Shown in pieces: positions 24,901-31,940 of a stretch of DNA of 45,542 bases. The stretch lies in contig JANRIC010000071.1 of assembly GCA_033765345.1 (NCBI GenBank), positions 1-45,542 of the forward strand. The letters are read 5' to 3'. Below the pieces are notes generated by a model. It was not told the DNA's origin. It was given only the letters and a program-made list of their open reading frames with translations, and did no database searches. Every line of letters starts with the position of its first letter. Positions within the stretch are counted from its first letter, which is position 1. A program made the position numbers and the translations under genes. This stretch comes from JANRIC01 sp033765345 (GTDB taxonomy: Bacteria; Bacteroidota; Bacteroidia; Cytophagales; Microscillaceae).

Positions 24901-26282
24901 GTAGGTCCTCCATTATCCTGTAGAGTTCCTAGTTTGGGTTCCTGAATGATGACATTATTGGAGCAAATATTAAAAACAGGGCCTATGGGCTGGGGTACAG
25001 GATATTCAATGACATTTACTCCTGCATAAGTCTCCCTGCAATTGGCATAATAACCGCCTGCGCCCACAGTATTGTAAGCGACAATAGAGTTATTCAATCC
25101 GATATTGCTGTTACTAAACACACCGCCACCTGCTCTTTGGGCAAAATTTCGGATTACAGTACAATGATTTACATTAAAAGTGCCTGTGGTATTGACCACA
25201 ATCCCTCCGCCATATTCGCCTGAGGTATTATCTACAAAAGTACAATTGGCAAGCAGCCCTCTTTGCCCCTGAAGCCAGAGTCCTCCTCCTTGATTCCCGG
25301 TTTCATTGCCTTGAAACAAGCAATTCGTAATGCTGGCATTGGTGTTGGCTATGCTGCTGTTGATAGTGCCGGCTCCTACAAAAAGTCCTCCGCCAAACTG
25401 CCCGGATTGGTTATTGATAAAAGAGCATTGATCCATTTCAAGCTCTTGTGAATCATACAAAAACACATAAGCTCCCCCTCCCCCTTGGTCTTTGCCGATA
25501 TTTCCCACAAAGTTATCTTCAAAATGGCAGTTTTTGATTTTGATTTTGCTGTTGGGTATCTGTGGGTTCGAGCCGTCTACAAAAATGCCGGCTCCACTTA
25601 CATAAAGTGAGTTTCCGGCTACATTATTGATTGTTTGGTTACGATAAAATTGGCAATTTTCTACGGTCAGTTCTGAAAGTACATTGTAAATACATCCTCC
25701 CTCACCTCTGCCTTTATTTTCTATGAATTCGCAATTGGTAATGATGGCATTACATTGGGTGATAATATCGATGGCTGCTCCATATTGAGCCCCAGGATAC
25801 CGCATTTCATTTCGGATGAACTTACAATGATCAATTCGGATTCGGGATTGAAAACGCGCCAGGATGGCTCCTCCTCCGTGGTTATTAGCCAGTCCGTTTT
25901 CAAAGGTAAGGTTATTGATATATACCTCAATTTGTTGATCAATGAATAACAGCCTGAATGCTGGGGCATTGGCAGCTCTTTCCAATTTGGCGCCATTGCC
26001 TTCAATCACCAAGATATCTCCGCTATTTTTTCGCTTGATTGCTGGTAGACCGATAGCTCCATGATTGTTGGGGGAGTTGTTTGCATAAATCTCTGTAAGC
26101 GTATACACGCCTCCGGGAGCTAATTGAATGGTATCTAGGGCATCCACATTGGAGAAAGCACCCAAAATAGCATTGCGCAAGGCTGTTATATCTCCGTTGG
26201 GGATAGGAAAAGTCTCTGCAAATGATGTATTAAATCCACAAAGACATAATAAAATCAGTAAAATTTGTTTAGTTTTTGACAT
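18975..26282 (-). CDS. Giant T9SS-exported beta-helix/TIG surface protein
   Basis: 2435 residues from the ATG at 26280-26282. A signal peptide (about 1-23, ending FNTSFA) is followed by a right-handed beta-helix of GGGAI/GGGL-rich coils (to about 510). Next come a fibronectin-III-like domain (about 515-610), a second beta-helix (about 615-1150) and ten IPT/TIG-like repeats (about 1155-2020), each with an F-x-P-x-x-G...V-x-I-x-G-x-x-L pattern. A W-N-x-x-x-N-W linker region follows. The last 80 residues contain FYLYPNPTQEE and end YLLRLSGDQKIYQTKLIVK, the type A C-terminal sorting signal of the type IX secretion system. It is probably an adhesin or a surface carbohydrate-interacting protein. 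No catalytic domain is recognised, and no T9SS genes are in the window. Confidence 0.9.
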   Translation of the reverse strand: MSKTKQILLILLCLCGFNTSFAETFPIPNGDITALRNAILGAFSNVDALDTIQLAPGGVYTLTEIYANNSPNNHGAIGLPAIKRKNSGDILVIEGNGAKLERAANAPAFRLLFIDQQIEVYINNLTFENGLANNHGGGAILARFQSRIRIDHCKFIRNEMRYPGAQYGAAIDIITQCNAIITNCEFIENKGRGEGGCIYNVLSELTVENCQFYRNQTINNVAGNSLYVSGAGIFVDGSNPQIPNSKIKIKNCHFEDNFVGNIGKDQGGGGAYVFLYDSQELEMDQCSFINNQSGQFGGGLFVGAGTINSSIANTNASITNCLFQGNETGNQGGGLWLQGQRGLLANCTFVDNTSGEYGGGIVVNTTGTFNVNHCTVIRNFAQRAGGGVFSNSNIGLNNSIVAYNTVGAGGYYANCRETYAGVNVIEYPVPQPIGPVFNICSNNVIIQEPKLGTLQDNGGPTQTVGLLSGSPAIDAVPTCLADPITATDARGVVRGDLSASGITCDIGAFELSTAGVAVNTPANLQAIAINQNTISISWVDNSNNETGFLLQRSIGNPFNFEDVIITTPNVTSFQDEELIPNTTYYYRIRAEGGNSEVWSNLSGTTTFSDRACNTAGNQPVIMTNPNIIVGNGTPQSCTPEVLQSALNNGGRIICNCGANPLTFNLSSELRVTVNNTILDGGGLITLNGNNTTRIIRVNEGVDFTLQNITLTQGRAPGSGGLFAESGGAILVGSGITGNGGGELKLINSNFVNNSITNLNTAERGGGAVYTYRLRNFVVSACTFSGNSANVGGAIGGIGSQLTLINSDFTNNDAAGPEGFLSGIGGAIYVDGIDLWDLTNTENHAFTICGTNFSGNEAKHEGGAIYAAISDSKRNLFEIDRSTFSNNRLISTVNGNGGAVFHVEDDYQNDSNDPTENLIITNSTFNDNSCQRQGGAIWTITGGGALIENCTFEGNRVTRSGASLGGALAISSAGYGGDFLVRNNTFANNASAHFAGAVFGSSDNNITVSNNIFSQNTSEFEFEGHQLAGPANFSGAANILYPKRRYTGTIDSFAPDTASTADPLLLPLGANGGPTATMPLADESIAIDNPSVLSAPTSDQRGLAAEGIRDIGAYEFGAPFNAPPVISDFSPITGPLRAIVTIQGEGFNGATAVAFNNKFTPTFFVIDDNTIIATVPDDATTGKITIVTPFGVGGSVEDFTVNIPPPTISSFTPDEGGAGTVVTIVGSDFLGAFDVKFNNLDAFEFTIISSDTILATLPEIASDGPISISTNGGTAVSEDDFYVYPGILSFTPDKGGDDTEVVITGTKLGNTTDVKFINTSAYGLIADSTLVSAFVTPGTPVGAAPIMMVVDTFNIDSGTELFTIIPPPTINGFNPPADTAGAVVTLTGINLVDVTSVEFNGAPTTDFFITQGGDSLLVVVPFEATTGRIKLINPAGSDSTDTDFTVIPTIVGFFEEKGGNGSVINIIGTNLVGSTNPTNVTFGGVPATSIIRESSNLVKAAVGTGATGFIEVVNTDGTATSQEIFTFVPPPVGIGFTPTIGDAGTLIKIYGNNLFETRYLEFGGQRVGEFEVDSSGTLDTVYVELAENASTGLLVLTTYGGVDTVGNFTVVPSIFNFTPAQGGTGATITINGANLSDLSNVTIGGLAAASFNKINNTRVTAVVGGGASGPIEVINNNDAVNQKGVSATNFLYIPNPTITSFSPTQAPVGTSITIQGTNFIAPVTVSFNGVNAATINIQSDTQLTVILPPGATTGKIRITNDGGGVQSITDFVVLPDPPTITNINPNQGQISSLVTINGTNLSTSDTITFDGVLATFTVLHDGAVSVEVPDGVDLGQATVVVKTASLDSASTPDFEILEPLPAVINNFTPTEGRVGTLVTINGAEFRGVSEVLFNGVPAVFTIVNNSRIRATVPNLAQTGFITLIKPRNPVPGNHPTPSTEVFTVPFIWTAAANSDDWNDPNNWSPTIVPDSSTHDVIIEPLLIPNPLYPVIKSGNDFTVGNIEIENGATMIVDVGGALNITKTITNAGNLILAGTVRFRGINPQDIPASVNDFTNLTIDNPQYVTLLGNIQVCGDLDMTQGHLYLNGREINLKETGMIVNESETSRVQGAFGSIVSTKNIANTPGLLAALTAGTEPGNLGAKITLPVTTGVTGIMIRRGHARQGDFNEGIERFYNIDLIGSPVDNLGASLDFEYFDAELANLAALEIGLILYRFNGITWESPEGSTVNTTANVISLGNIVHFSSWTAGLESLPLPVRLLSFEAQRQSPQEVLIEWHTSAEINNKSFELQKSPNTRNYQSIATLEGAGTTSGLKKYRYLDIDAQEAAYYRLKQIGFDDRTTYGPVIFVPSDGTSDGFYLYPNPTQEEVSLNLSNPSGISDFTLILTDVNGVALFSVQGDLENVNKQLNQKINQLPQGAYLLRLSGDQKIYQTKLIVK

Positions 26283-26641
26283 GTTTGACAAAATTAGTGA
26301 CGTTTGATATTCTCTTATATTGAATCAAAACATAATAAATTATCCAAAACACTCCCTTTGAAAAACCCGTCCGATTTTCAAAGACAAATACATTACATTC
26401 AGCAAACTGAATTTTATATTAAAAAAATAAACTTATGTGATGATTATCAGGGGCTGGGAATAGTTTATAAATACAATAAATCCGGTTGTTTGTCTTTTTA
26501 GAGACTACAGCTCATTAATTTAGCTTAATTTTGCGTGTTTTTGATATGATTTATGATTAAAGCTGCGTGAAGAATATAATCAATATTTGCGTTTATGTAA
26601 ATTTCGTTAGCTGTATTTAAAATTTCAAGAAAAGCCGTAAA

Positions 26642-26659
26642 TATCTTTGTGTACACAAA
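26642..26659 (+). promoter_or_regulatory. -7 box overlapping a 14-bp palindrome
   Basis: TATCTTTG (26642-26649) is an exact -7 consensus on the plus strand. It overlaps the perfect palindrome TTTGTGTACACAAA (26646-26659). This looks like a repressor operator covering a promoter, but no plus-strand gene follows before 26826, so the transcript could be a small RNA or antisense to the regulator. It could also be a chance match. Confidence 0.3.
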
Positions 26660-26724
26660 TAAATCTGGTATTAATTAAAGAAATTATGTTATCCAAATAA
26701 TTTCTTTGGTCAATTTAGTTTAAT

Positions 26725-26769
26725 CCAAAAAACAAAGAGCGTTTATCCCATAATAGTTAAACGCTCTTT
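26725..26769 (-). terminator. Terminator of the sigma-54 regulator gene
   Basis: AAAGAGCGTTTA (26734-26745) pairs perfectly with TAAACGCTCTTT (26758-26769). Read on the minus strand it is followed by a T-rich GTTTTTTGG. Confidence 0.85.
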
Positions 26770-26826
26770 AGGTAAAAATTATTTCAATTGAATCTTACAG
26801 AAACACATTCGTAGCAGCCAAAGACA

Positions 26827-27993
26827 TCACCCTCTGCCCACAGAGGTATAAATTCGGGCATCTTCTTCGTTAATGACTTCTCCACTCATAATCACCAGAC
26901 GCTCTACCACATTGCGTAACTCACGGATATTACCTGTCCAGCTTAGTTTTTGAAGATAAGCTACCGCATTTTCTTCAATTTCTTTGACAGCAGCACCGTA
27001 CTCTTCCGCAATATCTCTCAAGAATTTATCTATCAAAAGTGGAATATCCTCTCTACGTTCGCTTAAGGGAGGTACGTACATCAAAATCACGCTCAGTCGG
27101 TGGTACAAATCGAGTCGGAATTTATTTCTTTCAATTTCTTCTCTCAGGTTTTTGTTGGTAGCAGCAATGACCCTAACATCCACACTGATTTCTTTATCTC
27201 CTCCTACCCGGGTGATTTTGCCTTCCTGTAAAGCCCTGAGTACTTTGGCTTGGGCTGAAAGGCTCATATCTCCGATTTCATCCAGAAAGAGTGTGCCGCC
27301 GTTAGCCTGCTCAAATTTACCAATTCTTTGCTTGACAGCAGAGGTAAAAGAGCCTTTTTCGTGCCCAAAAAGCTCACTCTCGATGAGTTCGCTGGGGATA
27401 GCCGCACAATTGACCTCGATCAAAGGCTTGGTAGAACGATTGCTTTTGGTATGTAACCATTTGCATACCAGTTCTTTACCGGATCCATTTGGGCCAGTGA
27501 TGAGTACCCTGGCATCCGTAGGGGCTACCTTTTCGATGTCTTCTTTGACACGTTTGATGGCTTCGGACTCTCCGATGATGTCGAAGGTTTTGGATACTTT
27601 TCGGCGTAAGATTTTAGTCTCAGAAACGAGGCTCGATTTATCCAGGGCGTTTCTAACACATAAAAGGAGGCGGTTCAAATCGGGGGGTTTTTGAATGAAA
27701 TCAAAAGCTCCTTTTTTGGTAGCTTCCACAGCGGTTTTGATTGTACCGTGGGCAGAGATCATAATAAACTGGGTTTCTTTGCCTAGTTCCATGGCTTTTT
27801 CAAGTACTTCCAGTCCATCCATTTTGGGCATTTTGATGTCACAAAGCACGACATCATAGTCATTTTTGTTGATCATCTCATAACCTTCTTCTCCGTCACT
27901 TGCTTCTTCTACTTCATATTTTTCATATTCTAGAATATCCCGGAGGGTATAACGGATGCTTTTTTCGTCATCAATAATTAAAATTTTTGCCAT
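26827..27993 (-). CDS. NtrC-type response regulator without obvious HTH
   Basis: 388 residues. The N-terminal receiver domain (about 1-120) has DDE at 8-10, the phospho-Asp in VVLCDIKMPKMDG and Lys in FIQKPPD. The sigma-54 activator AAA+ domain follows, with Walker A GPNGSGKE, Walker B GGTLFLDEIGDM, and the loop that contacts sigma-54 as GSFTSA rather than the canonical GAFTGA. The arginine-finger segment is FRLDLYHRLSV. The protein ends YTSVGRG after the AAA+ lid, with no Fis-type helix-turn-helix, so specific DNA binding is not evident. No sensor kinase adjoins it. GSFTSA and a short tail occur in other Bacteroidota, so this is probably a lineage variant. Confidence 0.9.
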   Translation of the reverse strand: MAKILIIDDEKSIRYTLRDILEYEKYEVEEASDGEEGYEMINKNDYDVVLCDIKMPKMDGLEVLEKAMELGKETQFIMISAHGTIKTAVEATKKGAFDFIQKPPDLNRLLLCVRNALDKSSLVSETKILRRKVSKTFDIIGESEAIKRVKEDIEKVAPTDARVLITGPNGSGKELVCKWLHTKSNRSTKPLIEVNCAAIPSELIESELFGHEKGSFTSAVKQRIGKFEQANGGTLFLDEIGDMSLSAQAKVLRALQEGKITRVGGDKEISVDVRVIAATNKNLREEIERNKFRLDLYHRLSVILMYVPPLSERREDIPLLIDKFLRDIAEEYGAAVKEIEENAVAYLQKLSWTGNIRELRNVVERLVIMSGEVINEEDARIYTSVGRG

Positions 27994-28127
27994 AAGCCGA
28001 AAAGTGTCAATTTTGTGAATAAATGTTTACGAAAAATGCATTTCTGGGTAAACAGTCTAAATTACAAATTTTAAAATATTATTTCTTAAAAAAAACAGAA
28101 AATTATCTAAAAACCTTAAAAATATTT

Positions 28128-28509
28128 GATGCAAGTCTATAAGCCGGGTTCTGTTTACCCAAAAAGGGAATCTTATCATTTATCTAGGTCTGTTTTCACA
28201 AACAGACTCCATCGACCTACCCGCTGACATCAGGCGAGCCACCCTTCATCCCGCCGAGGCGGAAAACATCAGCCTATTTGGTCTTTCAACACGTAAGGTT
28301 TACCCTGCCCGGGCAGTCACCTGACCGGCGGTGGGCTCTTACCCCACCATTTCACCCTTACCCGAAGGCGGTATATTTTCTGTGGCACTATCTGTCACCT
28401 TCCCGTCGCCGGTGGGTGCCTTCCCGTTAGGAAGTACGCCGCTCTGTGTTGCCCGGACTTTCCTCTCCTTTGCCTCTAGGGGAAAAGCAGCGATAAGACA
28501 ACTTGCATC
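28128..28509 (-). ncRNA. rnpB: RNase P RNA, type A
   Basis: Read on the minus strand the RNA starts GATGCAAGT and ends ACTTGCATC; these ends pair as stem P1. The 3' part has the hallmark ACAGAACCCGGCTTATAG. The conserved core around AGAGGAAAGTCCGGGC and the GGTAAGGGTGAAA...GGTGGGGTAAGAGCCCACC stretch, read in pieces, matches bacterial RNase P RNA. It lies about 130 bases upstream of the sigma-54 regulator gene on the same strand. The open frame 28331-28540 on the other strand is a by-product. Confidence 0.95.
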
Positions 28510-28695
28510 AATTGACAAAATTAATAAATTTTGCTTGTAAAATGTTTCAAATCCTAAACCTTCTACGCATAAATACGGATTTATTTGTATATCATCCTGA
28601 TTTCTGTTATTATTACGAGGCTATGAAGTTCTTTTGGGTAAAGATTGAAACCCAACAAACACAATGAATTCGTAAACGTTAAGGTTAATAAAAAG

Positions 28696-28914
28696 ATGAA
28701 AATTAAAGGAAAAATAAGCCACCAAAATATCGGACCCGGTTTTTGGGGCATTATCGGGCAAGACGGGCAAGAGTGGCGACCTCTACAAATGCCCTCCGAA
28801 CTCCAAAAAGAAGGGCTTTCTGTGGAAATAGAAGCCGAAGAAGCCGATGAAATGATGTCTGTATTTATGTGGGGCACTGCCATTCAAATCATTCGTTACA
28901 AAATTTTAAATTAA
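28696..28914 (+). CDS. Small acidic conserved-looking protein
   Basis: 72 residues from the ATG at 28696; an upstream in-frame TTG at 28645 is rejected. The sequence reads as a short beta protein: MKIKGKISHQNIGPGFWGII, then WRPLQMPSELQKEGLSVEIE, then MMSVFMWGTAIQII. This resembles a compact OB- or SH3-like barrel seen as a small hypothetical protein in Bacteroidota. No catalytic motif is visible. It lies 6 bases upstream of the J-domain gene and is probably co-transcribed with it. Confidence 0.65.
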   Translation: MKIKGKISHQNIGPGFWGIIGQDGQEWRPLQMPSELQKEGLSVEIEAEEADEMMSVFMWGTAIQIIRYKILN

Positions 28915-28920
28915 TATCTG

Positions 28921-29526
28921 ATGATTACAAAAATGCTGATTGAGATTTTTCAGGCGATTGTAGAAGACCCTACAATCAAAAAACTACTCGGAAACTTTGA
29001 TGTAAACAATCGAAGCAATACAGATTTGGAAACTTTGATGGACGAGCTGGGTTTGAATGCCGAAGAAAGGGTTAAGTTCAGAGCAGCTTATAAAGATTAT
29101 CAAAAAGACCCCTATTCCAGTTATGAGCGGTTCAAATATAAATACGAACCCAAATCCAACAATCCTTTTGATAAATTTGATGCTTACTTCCAGAAGTTTG
29201 AGGACCAGGCCGCAGCCCACGAAGAAAAATACGGCAAAGGCACAGGCAACTGGAGCCACCGACAATATGCCAAATATCGCCAGGGCAACCAATCCGGCAA
29301 CACCAATCCTCCACCGCCTAATGACGAAGAGAAAAAACACTACGAAACCCTGGAGATAAAACCCGGAGCTACTTTTGAGCAAATTAAGGAAGCCTATAAA
29401 ACAGCTATGAAAAAATACCATCCCGACAGATTTACGGATGCTACCAAAAAGCAATACGCCGAGCAGATTTCAAGGAAAATTAATGCAGCTTACGACTATT
29501 TTAAGAAGAAATTCAATAAATCTTAA
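28921..29526 (+). CDS. C-terminal J-domain protein
   Basis: 201 residues with a J-domain at the C-terminus (about 138-200). HYETLEIKPGATFEQIKEAY leads into the HPD tripeptide in KKYHPDRF, and INAAYDYFKK forms the last helix. The N-terminal half is helical and charged, with no zinc-finger or Gly/Phe region, so this is a class C co-chaperone that would direct DnaK to specific clients. The middle (about 105-135) is a polar linker rich in Gly, Asn and Pro. A second ATG four codons in is possible. A small terminator follows. Confidence 0.88.
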   Translation: MITKMLIEIFQAIVEDPTIKKLLGNFDVNNRSNTDLETLMDELGLNAEERVKFRAAYKDYQKDPYSSYERFKYKYEPKSNNPFDKFDAYFQKFEDQAAAHEEKYGKGTGNWSHRQYAKYRQGNQSGNTNPPPPNDEEKKHYETLEIKPGATFEQIKEAYKTAMKKYHPDRFTDATKKQYAEQISRKINAAYDYFKKKFNKS

Positions 29527-29555
29527 AATTCCTTGCATCGGAACGATGAAAATTC

Positions 29556-29576
29556 TTGCTTATTTAAGCAATTTTT
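29556..29576 (+). terminator. Short terminator after the J-domain gene
   Basis: TTGCTT (29556-29561) pairs with AAGCAA (29566-29571) over a 4-base loop and is followed by five T. Confidence 0.55.
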
Positions 29577-29637
29577 GTTAATTTGACGTTAATAAAGCAG
29601 TGCTGTCGATACAGCCCCATTTAATCTTGAAAATCTT

Positions 29638-31200
29638 ATGTTAGCAACCCTATATCCTTTTGTTTTTATCGGTCTTTTGCTTTCCATTGTTTGGATGTTT
29701 TATAAAATCTTCAAAGACCAAAGTACCTTTCTGCCCAATATCAGCTTCTTAGGAGCTTCTGTGATGTATGCCATCACTTTGTTTTTGACAGATTTCAGCT
29801 TCTATTATAAACTGCTCACCATGCTTCCTCGCGATCTGATCGCATTTGTGGTGGTATTCCTACTAGCCAATAACCTCAAAAGTACCCGCGCTTTTTATTT
29901 TACGGCCGTAGGGATCGGTTTTGCAGGTTATTTATTATATTCCAACTTTGTCCCCAATGCTTTTGAAAATTATTTTAATTCACAAAATAATCAGGAGTCA
30001 AGCCAAGCAGAAAGCCTCGATCTGGCTTCTGACGGGGAATTGATGTTTGATATAAAAAATGAAAATTTACTCAACCTGATCCAAAATGCCTTGGAAGTGT
30101 ATGACGTAACAATCACGAAGGCCTTCCCCAACCTGGTACACGAAGAATACTCCGAACTAGAAGACTATTACCTGCTTGACATTCCTAATAAGGATCAAGC
30201 AAATCTGAAAAAATTTATTGATGCACTTTACGCCACCAATGCTGTAGATTGGGTGGAAGAAAACGAAATTGTACGCCTCAGCCCAATAGAATCTCAACCC
30301 ACAGACGCCCTGCGCAAACCGATTGATTATGGTATCAATGATCCCAACGTAGACCAAATGTGGGGCTTTGAGAAAATGCAGGTAGACGAATACTTCAAAT
30401 ACCTTCGCAAAAATAATATCCAAGCCCGTAAAAAAGCTAAAATTGCTATCCTCGACACAGGCGTGGAAGGCCTACACGAAGACCTCAAAGGCAATTATGT
30501 TTCTACCAAAGAACAATATGATATAGATAAGCAAACCCACGGTACACACTGCGCCGGAATCGCCGCCTCGGTTTCTAACAATGCACTAGGAGTAGCTTCT
30601 CTTGCGCTGAATAATAATTTTGTACAGGTAACCAGTATCAAAGTACTTAGCGACTATGGTTGGGGAACTCAAGACGACATCATCCGGGGTATCCTGGAGG
30701 CTGCTGACGGAGGTGCCGACGTGATCTCTATGTCATTGGGCGGTCCCGCAAGAGGAAGTGCCCGTACAGCTTATGAGGAAGCCATCAAATACGCCAACCG
30801 TGCCGGGGCTATCGTGGTAGTAGCCGCCGGAAACAGCAACAAAAACGCCAAAGACTACATCCCTGCCAGTTGTAAAGGGGTAATTACCGTCTCTGCGCTA
30901 GATAATACCCTCGCAAGAGCCAAATTTTCCAATACCGTAGAAGATATGAAAATGGGCATCGCCGCTCCAGGTGTAGACATCCTCTCTACTGTACCCGGTA
31001 ATAAATATGCTGCCTACAGCGGTACTTCTATGGCTACACCTTATGTAGCAGGTCTGCTCGGAATTATGAAGTCTCTCAATCCTGATCTAAATACCGAAAA
31101 AGCTTACCAAATCTTAAGCAGCACCGGTATGGATACCCAAGATACCCGCCTTACTGGCAAGATGATTCATCCTTTGAAGGCAGTACAGGCAGTAAAATAA
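29638..31200 (+). CDS. Membrane-anchored subtilisin-like (S8) protease
   Basis: 520 residues. The N-terminal 110 residues form about four transmembrane helices, beginning LYPFVFIGLLLSIVWMF. An inhibitor-like propeptide region (about 130-220) follows, then the S8 catalytic domain. The triad is Asp273 (AILDTGVEG), His301 (HGTHCAG) and Ser464 (YSGTSMATPYVAGL), with the oxyanion Asn in VVAAGNSN. The multi-helix anchor in place of a signal peptide is unusual for subtilases and suggests a protease fixed at the inner membrane. It ends a short plus-strand run after the J-domain gene, with its own terminator. Confidence 0.9.
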   Translation: MLATLYPFVFIGLLLSIVWMFYKIFKDQSTFLPNISFLGASVMYAITLFLTDFSFYYKLLTMLPRDLIAFVVVFLLANNLKSTRAFYFTAVGIGFAGYLLYSNFVPNAFENYFNSQNNQESSQAESLDLASDGELMFDIKNENLLNLIQNALEVYDVTITKAFPNLVHEEYSELEDYYLLDIPNKDQANLKKFIDALYATNAVDWVEENEIVRLSPIESQPTDALRKPIDYGINDPNVDQMWGFEKMQVDEYFKYLRKNNIQARKKAKIAILDTGVEGLHEDLKGNYVSTKEQYDIDKQTHGTHCAGIAASVSNNALGVASLALNNNFVQVTSIKVLSDYGWGTQDDIIRGILEAADGGADVISMSLGGPARGSARTAYEEAIKYANRAGAIVVVAAGNSNKNAKDYIPASCKGVITVSALDNTLARAKFSNTVEDMKMGIAAPGVDILSTVPGNKYAAYSGTSMATPYVAGLLGIMKSLNPDLNTEKAYQILSSTGMDTQDTRLTGKMIHPLKAVQAVK

Positions 31201-31228
31201 GAAATTTAACATAAGAAATTATATTTTT

Positions 31229-31266
31229 AAACCTATAAGCTTTCAAGAAACCTTATAGGTTTTTTT
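31229..31266 (+). terminator. Terminator of the subtilase gene
   Basis: AAACCTATAAG (31229-31239) pairs perfectly with CTTATAGGTTT (31252-31262), followed by T to 31266. It ends only 20 bases before the DUF433 start. Confidence 0.85.
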
Positions 31267-31285
31267 GTATAAAAAGGAAAAAATC

Positions 31286-31522
31286 ATGCACGATTTAATT
31301 ACCATTCACCCTCAGATTGTAAGCGGTACTCCGGTGTTTAAGGGCACTCGAGTTCCGATCAAAAGCCTTTTTGATTATCTTGTCACCGGACAATCCCTGG
31401 AGACTTACTTGGAAGACTTTCCTAGTGTAAATAAAGAACAGGCACTTAAAGTCCTGGATTTGTCGGGAGATGTTTTGTTGAAATTATGTGACTCTTTATC
31501 CTATGAAAGTATTATTGGATGA
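31286..31522 (+). CDS. DUF433 antitoxin-like protein
   Basis: 78 residues from the ATG at 31286. The N-terminal ITIHPQIVSGTPVFKGTRVPIKSLFDYL is the hallmark of DUF433. These are small winged-helix-type proteins that pair with a DUF5615 toxin. The following gene starts inside this one (20-base overlap), as in many toxin-antitoxin pairs. It begins right after the subtilase terminator, so it may be read partly by readthrough; I see no strong promoter. Confidence 0.88.
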   Translation: MHDLITIHPQIVSGTPVFKGTRVPIKSLFDYLVTGQSLETYLEDFPSVNKEQALKVLDLSGDVLLKLCDSLSYESIIG

Positions 31523-31832
31523 GAATATTCCTCGTAAACTCAAAATTCACTTGAGCGAATTTGAGACTTTTACGGTGCAGGACATGCAATGGGATAGCTA
31601 TCAAAACGGCGAGCTTTTAAGAATTGCGGTGCAGAATAGTTTTGATGTTTTTATTACAACGGATAAAAACCTTCAATACCAGCAAAATACCCAAAGCATT
31701 GCTTTAAGTTTTATTGTTTTGGACATAATTCGTCTTACGTTTGAGCACATTGAGCCTTTAATCCCTGAAATCAAGGTCTTAATTCCCAATGCTGTAAAAA
31801 ATCAGGTGTATGTAATTAGACATTCAAGTTGA
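31503..31832 (+). CDS. DUF5615 PIN-like toxin
   Basis: 109 residues from the ATG at 31503, which overlaps the end of the DUF433 gene. MKVLLDENIPRKL has the conserved Asp/Glu pair of the DUF5615 PIN-like fold, and DVFITTDKNLQYQQ the conserved TxDxxL motif. Members are presumed ribonucleases with a DUF433 partner. The active-site acids are present, so the toxin looks intact. Confidence 0.87.
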   Translation: MKVLLDENIPRKLKIHLSEFETFTVQDMQWDSYQNGELLRIAVQNSFDVFITTDKNLQYQQNTQSIALSFIVLDIIRLTFEHIEPLIPEIKVLIPNAVKNQVYVIRHSS

Positions 31833-31940
31833 AGGCTGAAAGGCTTTGTAGGTTTTTTTTGTATGTAATTTTTTTAAATGAGATCAATTAGGTAAATTGT
31901 TATTAAAAATGCTGATTTTATAATCTTCTAACAGCAAATT

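Larger units (their letters stand above)
26283..26826. other. Intergenic region with regulatory signals
   Basis: No gene is convincing; a plus-strand frame at 26304-26501 lacks any recognisable feature. It holds the palindrome/-7 box at 26642 and the minus-strand terminator at 26734. It should also hold the promoter of the giant gene. One exact minus-strand TAATTTTG (26289-26296) is so close to the ATG that it would give a nearly leaderless mRNA, so I do not list it as the promoter. Confidence 0.5.

Noticed and set aside
19062..25949. Several plus-strand open frames inside the giant gene
   Set aside because: They are antisense by-products of the Thr/Val/Gly-rich repeats; the minus-strand frame has a signal peptide, domains and a sorting tail.
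26304..26501. Short plus-strand coding frame
   Set aside because: It is AT-rich, lacks motifs and a start context, and sits in the upstream region of the giant gene.
28331..28540. Small plus-strand gene
   Set aside because: It lies antisense to the RNase P RNA, whose structure explains the sequence.
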